A stretch of DNA of 64,000 bases. Origin: Lutraria lutraria. Taxonomy: Eukaryota > Mollusca > Bivalvia > Venerida > Mactridae. The notes beneath the pieces were generated by a model. It saw nothing but the letters and a program-made list of their open reading frames with translations. It was not told the origin of the DNA and made no database searches. The translations under genes were made by a program, and so were the position numbers. Positions 11,780 to 23,200 of this stretch are shown here, piece by piece (the stretch's first letter is position 1; every line of letters begins with the position of its first letter). Location: positions 32,216,756 to 32,280,755 of the forward strand of contig OZ026834.1 of the NCBI GenBank assembly GCA_964023205.1, read 5' to 3'.

Positions 11780-14700
11780 TTATCCATTTAAGGTCACTTT
11801 CTTTTTCACTTTCGATTTTTTTGAATTGTCCATACTACCACGACGACTAGCAGTCGGAGATTCCTCATCACCTTTAGGTTGTGCCATTATGGCAACATCT
11901 GCTTGATCGTTTACGTAATCCTGTAACATGGAGACATATCAATGAAGATTTAGCATTCTAGTTTAAATACAGTGTAAATGAAAGATGATAAACTGCTACA
12001 TGGAACAAGGGACCAACAAACTGGAAACATTCGACCTGTCAGACTTTTTGGAGGGGGTAAGATCATTTGACAAAATTCAAACTTTAAAAGCAGAGAAAGA
12101 TGTTGTACACCTGGGTAGAATCACCTACCTTCCATAAGCTAGCTGGTAAGCTTACCGATATGTGAAATTTTTGTATGGTCTCAAGTGGGAATCAACTACA
12201 TAAAATAGAGTCAGGAGGTTACTAGTCGGAAACCATTCCCTCCTGACCAAGGGATCTCTACTAATTTGGATCTCAATTTTACCACAGAAGTTATTTTGAA
12301 ATATTAAGTTAATTGAATTAAACGAAAGCCTTGCAACATGGGTTATGTATAATTAAAACACTAATGATTTCAATGTTTTTAAAGAAAAACCAAAACACTA
12401 ACCTTAATTCTATGTAATTTTTGTTCTAAACTCATTTCTTGGACTGGAATATCTAAACGTTTATGACAAATCTCAGCAATGTTGTCTATGGCCATCATAA
12501 TCACTCCTAGTTCAGTCCTCTGAAATCACATTCAAATGTTGCTATGGTTATAACATTTTTAATGACCAAATTCTTGTGAATTTCTTAGTTTTAAATTTGT
12601 GTTTAAATCCACTGCGAAATAAGTTGTAACAACATATATCAATCACTCTCAATGACTGCTTCCTCAGTTTCTAATCAGTGTTTGCCCCAATTCTGGGAAT
12701 TTGAATATCTTGGAAAAGTTCTACTTAGACTGGGATTCAATCAAACAATTTTTTAGTCAAGACTTCAGCATTCTATCCCTAGAACACTGTGTCTCCACAT
12801 GATATTTTAAATCATGGAAATTTCTTCCAACTGTATTTCAGTTGATTTAATGGTCCCTAGATTTATACATAGTGAATTTATTATTGAAGTTTATTACATA
12901 TAATAAAGCTTCCTTTAAAGAGGCAGACTGTAAAGTCTTACACTCAAACACATGCCAGTATTCTCAATTAAGCTAGATCATATTCCTTAGTGCAATCATA
13001 AGTAAAACAAAGTGTTCATTTATTATCATAGTGTCACATCTTAGTTTTTGTACCAATTCCAGCCCCCCCCCCCCCCCAGTGTGTCACCGAATGCAAATAT
13101 AATCTTTCATATATCAGGTCAAGCCCACCTTTTGTCGTAATCCTCCTTTCGTGGCGTTATATTTATTTTCCATTTTCTGATTTGTATCATTTTCTTCTTC
13201 ATGCTGCTGTTGAAGTTTCGACAATTCACTGTTGATAGATATGACTTGTTTATTGTGCCCTGTTTTCATCTGATCGAGTTCTCCTTTAAGTAACTCAAGC
13301 TAAAACGAAATAATTCTAAGATTGATCTTCTAACCATTCATTGTTCATAATTCATATAATTTATTTACAGAAAATCTGCTAATGATAAACACTGGGCCGA
13401 ATTTTCCAAATACTTACCTTACAAAACTGGATTCTTTGAAGAACCTAAATAGGTGAATGAATTCTTATGTTTCAGAATGTTTACAATTGATAAACACAAT
13501 GAAATCAACAATTTTGCAGAAGTCCCAAGCTGTGATATAACGAGACTGACTACCAACCTGGTACAAATGTATTAACAAAAGCTATTACATGTATGTATAA
13601 GGATTAAAATCTACCGGTACTATACAATCGCCCAAATAATTTTTGTTCTTAAAAAAAGTTCAACAATTTAATAAAACTTTGCCTATATCAAGTGTTTACT
13701 TAAGGGTTGTAATTTTCTTCAGTGAATAGTGACATATTTTATGTCATATAAAAAGTGGATTATTAAGCAAATATTTACATAATCATGTTATTTACAACTT
13801 AAGTCGGTAAATTTAAATGTAAACAGGGAGTTGAATGTTTTATAATCAGAATGATGCACATTGACAAGTGACTTACCAATTATTCCCTATAAATGTCTAA
13901 AAGAGCGGTGCGTTACAAAAAATTAACTGATTTTTTTCAATTTATTGAGTAATTGTTAGAACATGGGAGCCTCTGTGATTGATTGGCTTTGGTCTCTTGA
14001 CTAGTAATCACTAACCCCTCACCATTGTGAGTTTTAATCCCAGCCTGTACCAGACAAACTACACATGTGCAGAAGTTGTAAGTTGATTTGCAATCAAGAC
14101 CCCTACATTAGGTGTGAGGCACTTTGCCCAAGAGACTATGATTGCATCCATAACCAAAGTACCATTACACAAAATTTTAAATGAAACATCGATCAGGTAC
14201 TATCACAAAATAACTTGTAAAAATGTCAAATATTCACAACAAAAAAAGCTTATCCTAGAGGTTGTACATAAAGTAGTAAGTACTTGGAAGAACTTATATC
14301 TACCTCGTCTGACATGGACTCCAATTTGTTGACTAGATGCACATTAGAATCACTGAGTGTCCGATGTCTTGACATTAAACCTTTCATTTTATCATCAGAG
14401 GCAGCTAAGTAATCTTCAGGCATAACATCAATAACACTTAACAAATAATCTTCAAATTTCTTATATCTGGATACTTTTTTATCTAATCTTGACAATCTGA
14501 AAGAATTATATGTCTTTCTTCAATACATGGTACATCAAAAACATATCAGAGCTGAGTTGTATTATTTCAATACACTTTCAGTTAAAATTCAAAACACATC
14601 AATGACGAATGTTTTAACCATTTAGTGAATTCAGAATAATATTGTACCACCATGACCTGTATGAAGCTATCTCATCTGTCAAAACAACTACAACATTTAT

Positions 14701-17198
14701 AATAGCAACGTAAAGATGACTTTGAAGGAATGCATATTTTTATTATGCAATATGAATTAATTTGTTTTAAATTATTACAACATTGGACATGCTACACAGT
14801 TTATTCCGTCCAGCTTTAAGATGATAAAAAACACATACTCAGTTCAATGGACAAAAACATCAAGGTAAGGCACCAATCTGACAAAGAATAATGGTTCCAG
14901 GTAACCTCTAAACCTCTTTCGAGTCTGTTTCTCTGACAGAAATATAGAATAACTTACGTATCCTTCAAAAGTGTAAGTTCATCTTGTAATAATTCTAATT
15001 CTTTTGTTTTCTGCTCTTTTAATTTTACTTCAGTTTGATATTTCTGAATGGCCCTTCGTCTCTTCAATTCATTTTCTTTTAAGAAGTTTTCAAATTTTGA
15101 AACCCTGTCTTTCATCTGAAAAGTGAATATTTTAGAACATAAAGCACTGTATTACAATACTGAACTGGAGCGTATTTTGCCATAATTACCTTTTTTTACG
15201 TAGAAAGCGTGCGAATAACATCGCCTTCTGTAAGATAGCATCTTCAGCTGATGTGGTTTGAACAATGGTAGAATTCAATATGAATCATCTTTGCATGTAA
15301 ATTTTTACAAGTTCAGAATAATTATCATAAAAAAAATATCTGCAGTGCAGTAAGTAGTTTATTCAATACTCCATTCGGAAATTATCTGTAACTCCTTCAA
15401 GTGGAATGTGTCTGTTCAATAACTTACCCGCTGTTGCTTCTTCTGGATTTCTATCTGACGCTGGGAGCATGTTTCCATTCGTTGTTTAAATTCATATCTT
15501 TTAGCTTCGAGATCGGCTTGTACACGATCAACCTCAACTTCTTTTTTAAGTAAAAGTGTCCGCTGTAAGGTGTTGATGCCAGTTTCAATGAGTTTATCAC
15601 CCGTTTCCTTGACAACTGGAAAAGCTGTGATGTCATCTTCATCATCTCTACAAGCAAATATATGAGGCATAAAATTTGAGAATTACTTTAGGATCAGTAA
15701 GATAGGTAACCATAAACACAACAATTTTTGTCCAGTCTAATATAATTCAGTTCATATGGTATATAACGAGTTTACTGAATTACATACATAGCTTATTTTC
15801 ATTTTCCTAACCACAATATGGAGGCACTAGAATTTTATCATGACGGTAATTTGGTTTAGAATTACAGCTTAATATTAATGAGCATCTTTAATTAAAGTTC
15901 TTAATGAGTAATTACAGTTATTTTCCCATTTAATTGCATTAGTTCTTTTTTTTACCATTTATCATAGTTTCATCCTAGCATAATATTAAGTGCATGATTA
16001 TATGCATGAATACCACAATAATTAATGACAACCGAAAAGCAATGGACACTGATTAGTAATCATCGAATCTTCATAAGAAGTGATTGTCATGTTGAATATA
16101 TCGAGGGCTCAGCGCAATACTGTCGTAACTTGTTCTTATTTCAATATGAGTTACGACACTGTTGCGCTGAACCCTCGATATCTGTGTTATCAGACTGCAA
16201 TAGAATCCCATGTGAGTATCAAAAGGCTCTAGATATATGGTTCAGAGGCTTCGTTTTCGATTATTCACCCACTCCGCCGTCCCTGCAATTTCAGTTGCTT
16301 CCCGCACCCCTGTGGTGTCTATAGCATGTGAACACTTTAAAAGTCTCCTATTATTTATATGTATAAATAGATGATATTGTGTCTGATTGAGACTGAATTT
16401 GTGTTTATTTTTATTGTATCCTTCAAACTAATAAGCAAAATGAATCAGAAATATTCTGTCGAACTTTATTTGTCTTGAAAACAGATATAAAGTTCTCACA
16501 GATAGAATAATTAATCAAATTGTTATTTTTAAAATCCATTGACAGACAATGTTAGTTAATAATTATATAATATTCTTGATATACCAATAGCTAATAAGTG
16601 TCTTTAAAGCAACGATCATATTACCATCATAATTAATTTATGGCAAATGAAATGCATCATAACAGTCATACATAAAATTTGACACTTCAGCATTGCAGTC
16701 AAATTCATGCATAATTAATTCATTAATAACTGGACCAATAATTTGTATATAAGTTCTAAATTATAATAATTAAAAATCGATATGAATTTAACCTGAAATA
16801 TTAAAATTATCAGTCAATTAACTGAATGCTATTGATTGGATTAGTCTCGTGTTCAAAGGATTATCGTATTTCCAGGTGAACTTCGAATTCAATTGTCATT
16901 TGAAATATTTACGACATGAATTAAAACAGACACATAAAAACAAACTGAAAGACAAGTAAATAAAGATTGCATGCGTTCATGACAATAAAACCCACCTCTT
17001 GTGTTAACCTATTACTCTTAACACGCCGATATTATGAATAAATCATGAAGCCAGATTAGCGAGTATAATTGCCAATTAACGTCACGCAAAATGGAATAAA
17101 ACCTACCTTTCATGCAACTGGGTCACAAATACATTCTTTTTCTGATTATCTAAATCAAGCTCATAATTTTTGTTCGGAGATTGAACCGTGTTCGCCAT
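11780..17198 (-). CDS. CCDC42/CFAP73-family coiled-coil ciliary protein, complete, 7 exons
   Basis: The coding exons on the minus strand are 17198-17107, 15647-15428, 15115-14958, 14496-14304, 13299-13129, 12519-12403 and 11920-11780. Together they make 1092 nt, or 363 aa, with all GT/AG borders in phase. The start MANTVQSPNK follows an A at -3. Residues from about 50 to 290 are highly charged and heptad-like, with the family block KFENFLKENELKRRRAIQKY near residues 110-130 (DUF4200, as in CCDC42, CFAP73/MIA2 and CFAP100). The C-terminus is a Lys/Ser-rich tail (SRRGSMDNSKKSKVKKK). Known members act in motile cilia and flagella: inner-arm dynein MIA complex, or sperm centriole/manchette for CCDC42. 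Length is close to the 310-360 aa of relatives. Which paralogue it is (CCDC42, CFAP73 or a CCDC42-like form) cannot be settled by eye. The second intron-side neighbour is a palindromic MITE in intron 1. Confidence 0.85.
13062..13078. repeat. Poly-C run
   Basis: An uninterrupted run of about 17 C in the intron between exons 5 and 6 of the CCDC42-family gene. Its length is prone to sequencing error and polymorphism. Confidence 0.9.
13970..14110 (+). mobile_element. tRNA-derived SINE, degraded
   Basis: The sequence gcctctgtgattgattgg resembles an A box. It is followed about 50 bp on by gttttaatcccagcc, which resembles a weakened B box. The central gactagtaatcac block recurs in opposite orientation near 7820 and in altered form near 12210, which supports a dispersed family. 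It lies in an intron of the CCDC42-family gene. Confidence 0.5.
16102..16177. mobile_element. 76-bp palindromic mini-MITE, copy 1
   Basis: The element begins CGAGGGCTCAGCGCAA and ends with the inverted version TTGCGCTGAACCCTCG. The two arms of about 30 bp fold into a long hairpin with a short AT-rich loop. It is flanked on both sides by ATAT (16098-16101 and 16178-16181), read as a 4-bp target duplication. Copy 2 at 51501-51576 matches at 74 of 76 positions. It lies in intron 1 of the CCDC42-family gene and has no coding capacity. Confidence 0.85.
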
Positions 17199-17227
17199 GT
17201 TAAAATTCTCTGTGGTTCACCAACACG

Positions 17228-17257
17228 CTAATAGTCTTGTTTACACTTGTCCGCCAT
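17228..17257 (-). other. Upstream ORF of 9 codons before the CCDC42-family start
   Basis: On the minus strand ATGGCGGAC at 17257 begins a reading frame of nine codons (MADKCKQDY) ended by TAG at 17230-17228. It is out of frame with the main ATG at 17198. Both ATGs have A at -3 and G at +4. If transcription begins upstream of 17257, this would be a uORF able to dampen translation; if it begins between the two, the ATG is silent. Confidence 0.35.
17238..17244. promoter_or_regulatory. Forkhead (FOXJ1-type) consensus near the ciliary gene start
   Basis: TGTTTAC (GTAAACA on the other strand) lies about 40 bp upstream of the ATG of the CCDC42-family gene. FOXJ1 activates motile-cilia genes through this core. 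A 7-mer can occur by chance and no RFX X-box pair was found nearby, so this is only suggestive. Confidence 0.3.
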
Positions 17258-17848
17258 TATTAAACAACTTTATGCAAATTAGGACACCTTGGTGACTGTC
17301 ATGTGATTGGCCACGTGATCGGTTTTTCAAAAAATAACGCGCGTAAATGTATTTATTCACCCTTGTGGGAATGTTGATGGACATATACGAATTAAATGAC
17401 TGAATATGATTTAATTAAACCAATTTAGCACATTTTATTATATTGTCAAATCTTATGGAATTTGTTCATGCAACGTAGGCCTAGTTATAGAGTGCTTAGT
17501 TAGATATGTTATCTATGTCTCTGATTAGATCAGGTTCACTAACTATATTACAAGTTTCATACGTGGACAAAACGGTCATACTTTTCTTGTGACCTGCTCA
17601 GATGACCTTAATTTACACAGAAGCGCAAACGTCAAGTGGTATCTATAGATTCTATTTGAAATGTCCGTTTTCATGTACTGGCGTATCTTCCTATAGACAC
17701 TGTAGGCACGTGCCTACACTTTTCTTACAAAAAATAACAATGCGAAAAACGCAATAAAAATGAATAGTTAGGGGCTGGAAGAATGAACCATCAGAGATCG
17801 CAGAGCTTAAAGACGCAACTTCCGATCAGACTATATCGGATGCAAATT

Positions 17849-17850
<2 letters not shown>

Positions 17851-17894
<44 letters not shown>

Positions 17895-17966
17895 ATTGTT
17901 TTATCAAATGAGCTCTCTCTCTACATTGTTTTATCAAATGAGCTCTCTCTCTACATTGTTTTATCA
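17851..17966. repeat. (CT)n microsatellite merging into a 30-bp tandem triplication
   Basis: About 21 CT dinucleotides (17851-17892) run into three copies of ctctctctacattgttttat plus caaatgag at 30-bp spacing (ctacattgtt at 17891, 17921 and 17951). The third copy diverges after ttatca. The triplication probably arose by slippage anchored in the CT run. Confidence 0.9.
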
Positions 17967-18391
17967 GTGATGGCTGATTTACTGTACTGAATCTATAGAT
18001 AGCTGAAGCAGACGATGGTTTTAAACCATTTAAACTCCTCCCTCTAATTCAAATTTGAATTTCTGTTATAAATTGTTTTGAAAATAAGAACCTAAATCTT
18101 CATATATTTTGAAGTTTCTTGTCTAGACTGATAAAAGAATCATTTTGTTTGAATCAGAATATTTTTCAGCGATTAAAAACACCATTTAATATCTTTTTTT
18201 TTTAATCTTTCCCTGAGCTGAAAACAGTTTGAAAATCAAGGGAAACCACCCACCAGCCATTACCTGCCTTTTTATATCCCTGTTGGGGGGTTAAACAACA
18301 TACATGCAGAACTGCAAGAACTTCATATAAAAATATGTTAGGCTAGCACACCGGAAAATGCTGCAGAATGCGTCTCCGGCAATCTACAATG

Positions 18392-18451
18392 AAAAGATGC
18401 CCCTCACGGAAAGAGGCCTACACATTATTATAGGGCAAGCTACGCCCCTGA
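18392..18451. repeat. Dispersed repeat, copy 1
   Basis: Shares aaaagatg...cctacacattatta and gggcaagctacgcccctgac with 19452-19519, with indels between. Two copies 1.06 kb apart suggest remnants of the same mobile element family or ends of one larger element. Confidence 0.6.
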
Positions 18452-19451
18452 CAGTCATGCAAAGACATAATTTATGAAAACATTATTTTTATTGTAGATT
18501 TATCAGACACAAAAATATGTAATTATGCTTATTATATATATAGGAAGAAATATGCAAAATGGATACCTTATATATTTAAGTACATTAGACGCAGTTTCTC
18601 ACTAAAATTAATCATTTATAGCCTTATAATATACTTCTAGTTAAATATTATTCTTAACAAAATTAAATAGCACCAACAATTAGACAAAAAATACCCAATA
18701 TAATGCGTATGGTTCAAGGACAAACGGGATCGTGGACAAACATTCCTTGTTTCGTGGACAGGCATTCCTTGCTCTTGTTCCTATATATTACCTTAATATC
18801 TAAGGGAAGCAACTCGAACTGACTTTTGAATCCAAAATAAATTTTCCCACGGTCCTCAGACACATCTTTACATTATATCGTTTTTGTTATTATAATCAGC
18901 TAAGTAAATGTTTGACTTTTAGATAAGAATATAAGTAAGGATGTTAAATTAATGATTTGAGGAGGAAAAACAGGAAAATAAAGTCAGAATCACATTTTGT
19001 GGTTTTTAATAAGGGAGATAATTTGAACGTAGTGCTATGGTAATTTGGGGCAAAATTCGCCGTAATCTGAAAACTTTTTTTTCAATATTTCTTAGATTCT
19101 TTGTCTTAGGATGATATTACATGCATATTTACATAGAGTTATCCTTGAATATACTATACAAACAGATATATATCGAGTTTTAGAATTTTAATTTGAACAA
19201 TATTATGAGCATTTCAGTGAAAATTGTTCTTTTCATAAATATCATATTTTCATTTTCTATTTATACGTGCTGTTATATATATAGTGTCCCGGCAAACGAA
19301 GTTTGAGAATGGGTATATTGGAGTTACTCTGTCGGTTTGTCGGTCGGTCGGTTGGTTCGTCCGCATACAGTATCACACACGTGGAGCGAACTTCTTCCAC
19401 ATTCCTTAAGCGATTGTAACGAAATTTGAAATAATTATTACCATCTGCGGT

Positions 19452-19519
19452 AAAAAGATGTCCCGGACCCTCTTAGATAGGTGCCTATACATTATTATTG
19501 GGCAAGCTACGCCCCTGAC
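19452..19519. repeat. Dispersed repeat, copy 2
   Basis: Direct-orientation relative of 18392-18451, sharing gggcaagctacgcccctgac exactly and the preceding cattatta block. It is noncoding. Confidence 0.6.
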
Positions 19520-19796
19520 CTGTACGTGTCCATCATGGACTCCACGTTGCATTATTGTAATATAGCTCAGTGTATGATCATGATACGTGGGATAACACTT
19601 ACTGTCGCTGGGGCTCTTGAATTGTTTAATTAGAGCTTTGAGTGTCTTAGGAGGGTATACATTTACGTCATGGGTGATGTACGCCTTAGCATTCGTCGTA
19701 GATGCCATATTGGCCGTATTTATACGGAGTATCTTTACTTTTCAAACTAATGTTGCGCACGCGCGTAAACCGACTTGTATACTTATCACTGGCTAT

Positions 19797-19945
19797 GTTT
19801 GTTTGTTTCATTTGGGTTTTACACCCCTTTTCAACAGTCGGAGTGATATGAGGCGGACAGTTTATCCATTGTTCCTGGGAAGAACCAGTACTAGACTCCC
19901 ATTCGTGCGGTAGCTGGGTTCGAACCCATGTAACCCACCAAATAC
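19797..19945 (-). mobile_element. tRNA-derived SINE, inverted and truncated
   Basis: Its gtttgtttgttt tail, the block caccccttttcaacagtc and attgttcctgggaagaacc are the reverse complement of the SINE at 55003-55263. A B-box-like gggttcgaaccc lies near 19917. About 40 bp present in the 55-kb copy are missing, and the A-box end is not recognisable. Confidence 0.75.
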
Positions 19946-20202
19946 GAGGTTATTGGTGGGTTTCCATTTATCTTTGGTTCAATCTAAATCCATATTGAAC
20001 ATACAATGTATGATCGTACATTATTTCACGGGCTATACCAAACGAATGGTGCATAACAAGTAAAATATACTTAAACATCAAATTTAATATATATTTTTTT
20101 GTATTAGTATATACATGTACTAAGAACTTAAAATTAGTCGTCTGGAAGTCACCGAACTGGGCACTGATAAGAGAGAATAACAGGACAATCAAAAGCATGC
20201 GC

Positions 20203-20209
20203 TATATAT
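20203..20209 (+). promoter_or_regulatory. Possible TATA box of countin-like gene A
   Basis: TATATAT lies 91 bp upstream of the proposed ATG at 20294, which would place transcription start near 20235 with a 5'UTR of about 60 nt. The sequence is AT-rich, so the match is weak evidence alone. Confidence 0.3.
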
Positions 20210-20293
20210 CTGGTGCAAGTATTCTGATAAAAGCGTAGATTGCATTGACACTTATTTACTTCAGGACTAAACACACAGAGGGTAATATCTATC

Positions 20294-23200
20294 ATGTCTG
20301 TAAGTAGTCCTTCTGATTAATGCTTACCAGAAAAACATGTCGTATATGAGCTTAAATGAACTTCTAAATGACGTTCTGTTAGAATCTTTGTTGAAAAAAA
20401 TGCACACATATAATACATGTCAAACTTCTAACGTCCAATACTAGTATGTATCGACCTGCTTCAGAAAACATTTATAGTGATTTTTAAGAAGAGGACGAGG
20501 ACAAGTAATTAATTGATTTTAATTAGCAGATCGGGACATCAAGGCCTTGTTTGTGTTCATTACAATTCAAGTATATACGTTCACTCTACCTAAACGAGTA
20601 CATATTTGTACATGCAATTGTGTTTGTAAACTTTGTATGTATAATAGAACCGTTCTAATTGTTCGGATCATGTGACAAAAATGCTCAGTTGAGAGAGGTT
20701 TTCGGATTAGAAAGGTTCCCGACAACAAAACTTTTTAAATTCGGGACCAGCTGACGAGTTTAGTTTAAAGAGGAATCTAGATTAAAGATTCGGATTAAGG
20801 AGGCTTATAATTATCACATACATGTATGACTATTTACTTTATACAGACAAACCTGTGTATGTGACCACCTCCGAAAAATGACCGCCCTGTGAATTTAGAA
20901 CAAAATGACGTCCGACTAAAGACCACCTGTTAATAAAGGCCATATTCTATCATTCCCAAAGGTGGCTGTTGTTCGCAGATTTGACTGTACTTATTAAACT
21001 TATGTTTTGTTCGACCTAGCTCGTCTGTTCTTAAGTCGTCAAATTGCTGTATTTTTCAGTCCACCTTGGCCATACTGTCAGCTTGCATACTGCTATCAAG
21101 CAGTTTTGTGGCCAGCAGTGAACATCCGTACATTACCGAAGTCAAGAAGCTGACTGACGTCAGTACAAAAGTTGGAGATGACATATGCTCAATGTGTATA
21201 GAGTTCTCAGAGCAAACACTTGACGCATTTTTGCAATTTCTTCTCCGTAAGTTTTGTTGTCTTAACCCGCTTATAAGCCCTGTAAGAAGTGCCTTTGACC
21301 TGTGAACCTCGAGATTTTGAGTTCGAACCCACGATATGGTATATACTCTTTGTGGCGACACATTTGTCATGTAAGACCTCCTTTGGTTCGAAATATTTAA
21401 GTTGAGAAGATGATAGATATTTCCGGAGAAAACAGTGTTGTTACTTATACAAATCTAAAGAAATCTAAAACTACATAAAATGTATAAGATACTCGAAAAT
21501 TGAATTTATGAGTATAATTTTTGAGTACATGTAATAACATTAAGTAAATTAATTATATTAAGTAGTATACGACGAGATGGTACGAACTATATGATGATCA
21601 TACTAGTATATCATATATTGTCTGTTCTCTCTAATCTGAATTATAAGGTTCTATTTATACTTAAAACATTATCACGTACGGCTTGTTATTTTAAATAATA
21701 ATGGCAAGAACTCCTATAACGTAATGTTATTACAAGAGTTCGTTTGTGCGGTTTTCAGAAGTAGGAGTCGTGGATTCATGTGGAGATCTTTGTACAGCGT
21801 TTGCTGACAAAGTTGGGAACCAGGCTGTTGGTTTCATCTGCACAGTTCTATGTGACGTAGTTGGAGTTAAAGAATTTGTTAAAATCGTTGACAAGTGCGT
21901 ATTCAAACCAATAGGCGCCTGTGCCATAGACACAGCTTAAGAATATTGCTAACACATCTTTTACTTTTACATAATATTATTATATAGATAAAAGTGTTTT
22001 TGTCCTAATGATTGTTTTAGAGATTTACTATCAACTGTGAAACGAAAATTTCTATGAACAGAAAGATTGGCGTGTACCATGAAAAGGTTAAGATAAACAT
22101 GTGAAATGAATCTAGATTTCTTACAATATATTGTTACAAGGTTTTAACACTTCTTTTACAATCTCAGTCATCAATTAATTTCGAGGATTATTAATTAACA
22201 GCATCTATATATATTTATTGTTATTAGTATGATACATGGAAATACATGTATGTACTTCTATTAATTAAAGGTGTGCAATGTTATTAAACGTATATACAAT
22301 GTACATGTATTTGCAGGGAAGATTTGGATCCCATTTACTTTTGTGAATTACTCACTGCTTGTGGAATCAACGACAATGGTGACGCTAAATTTACGTCATT
22401 TGACATATCACCCAAGTCAGGACCACAAGGTATAATAAAATCACCATTCTTACAACAGTAAGACCTCATTTAACGACCATTTCAACATCGAGGCTATCTT
22501 ATCATAACAACCAATAACTTTCGAGTCGGGCTCTCAATACTCTTTCTTCACTTACATCAGTTCTGATACTAGTAGTGAGATAATCGCATCATTAAGACCA
22601 ATGTTTCTCTCAATAAGGTCTGACTATCTAGGTTTGAATCCTTCTAATGAGGTATGTTTTACCTTTCCTCAATCGGAACTCCTCGGCGTTTGTCTAAAGG
22701 CGTATTCTCAGTTACGGAAATGTCCGAGTAGATACGATTTAGCTTTCATGTGTGCTCAGATTAAACCATTGCATTGGTCAACCGTTTTCAGTGTTCAATC
22801 ATTCAGTAATTAATTTGTTTTCTAGACGAATTATACTTATGAGTATTAGTTTATTATAGCTGTTTGCGAGTATATAGTGTAGTGTCTATTACTAGTTTAG
22901 CTAATCCTGGCCATTTGAGTGGCTAATAGTGATGACTGAATTGTCTAGATAAGTTGTTGTGTGGCTATTTGAGGTTCAATGTGGTTGTATGATAGTGCTC
23001 AGATTTATGGTGAATTCGTTAACATTTAGGGTTGATTCTATTTGATTGTTGTAGGGTATGATATTACCATGTGCTTGTGAACAATATACATTAATTTATT
23101 CATTTGTCAAATACTCATGATTGTCATTATAAAGTGTATTACTCATATCATATACATATTTTATACTCTCCTTAATGGAGGATTGAATAAAATATACAGT

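Larger units (their letters stand above)
17199..20293. other. Intergenic stretch between CCDC42-family and countin-like genes
   Basis: No exon is recognised. Contents are a CT microsatellite with a 30-bp triplication (17851-17966), two related copies of a short dispersed repeat (about 18392-18451 and 19452-19519), and an inverted SINE at about 19797-19945. The remainder is AT-rich unnamed sequence. Confidence 0.5.

Noticed and set aside
16025..16324. 99-codon open frame
   Set aside because: Crosses the palindromic MITE in a CCDC42-family intron; no splice borders or homology.
19617..19913. 98-codon open frame
   Set aside because: The 3' half is the inverted SINE; the rest has no exon features.
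21153..21164. CRE-like TGACGTCA inside exon 2 of copy A
   Set aside because: Encodes conserved-position residues (LTDVST) in the coding frame; no reason to call it regulatory.
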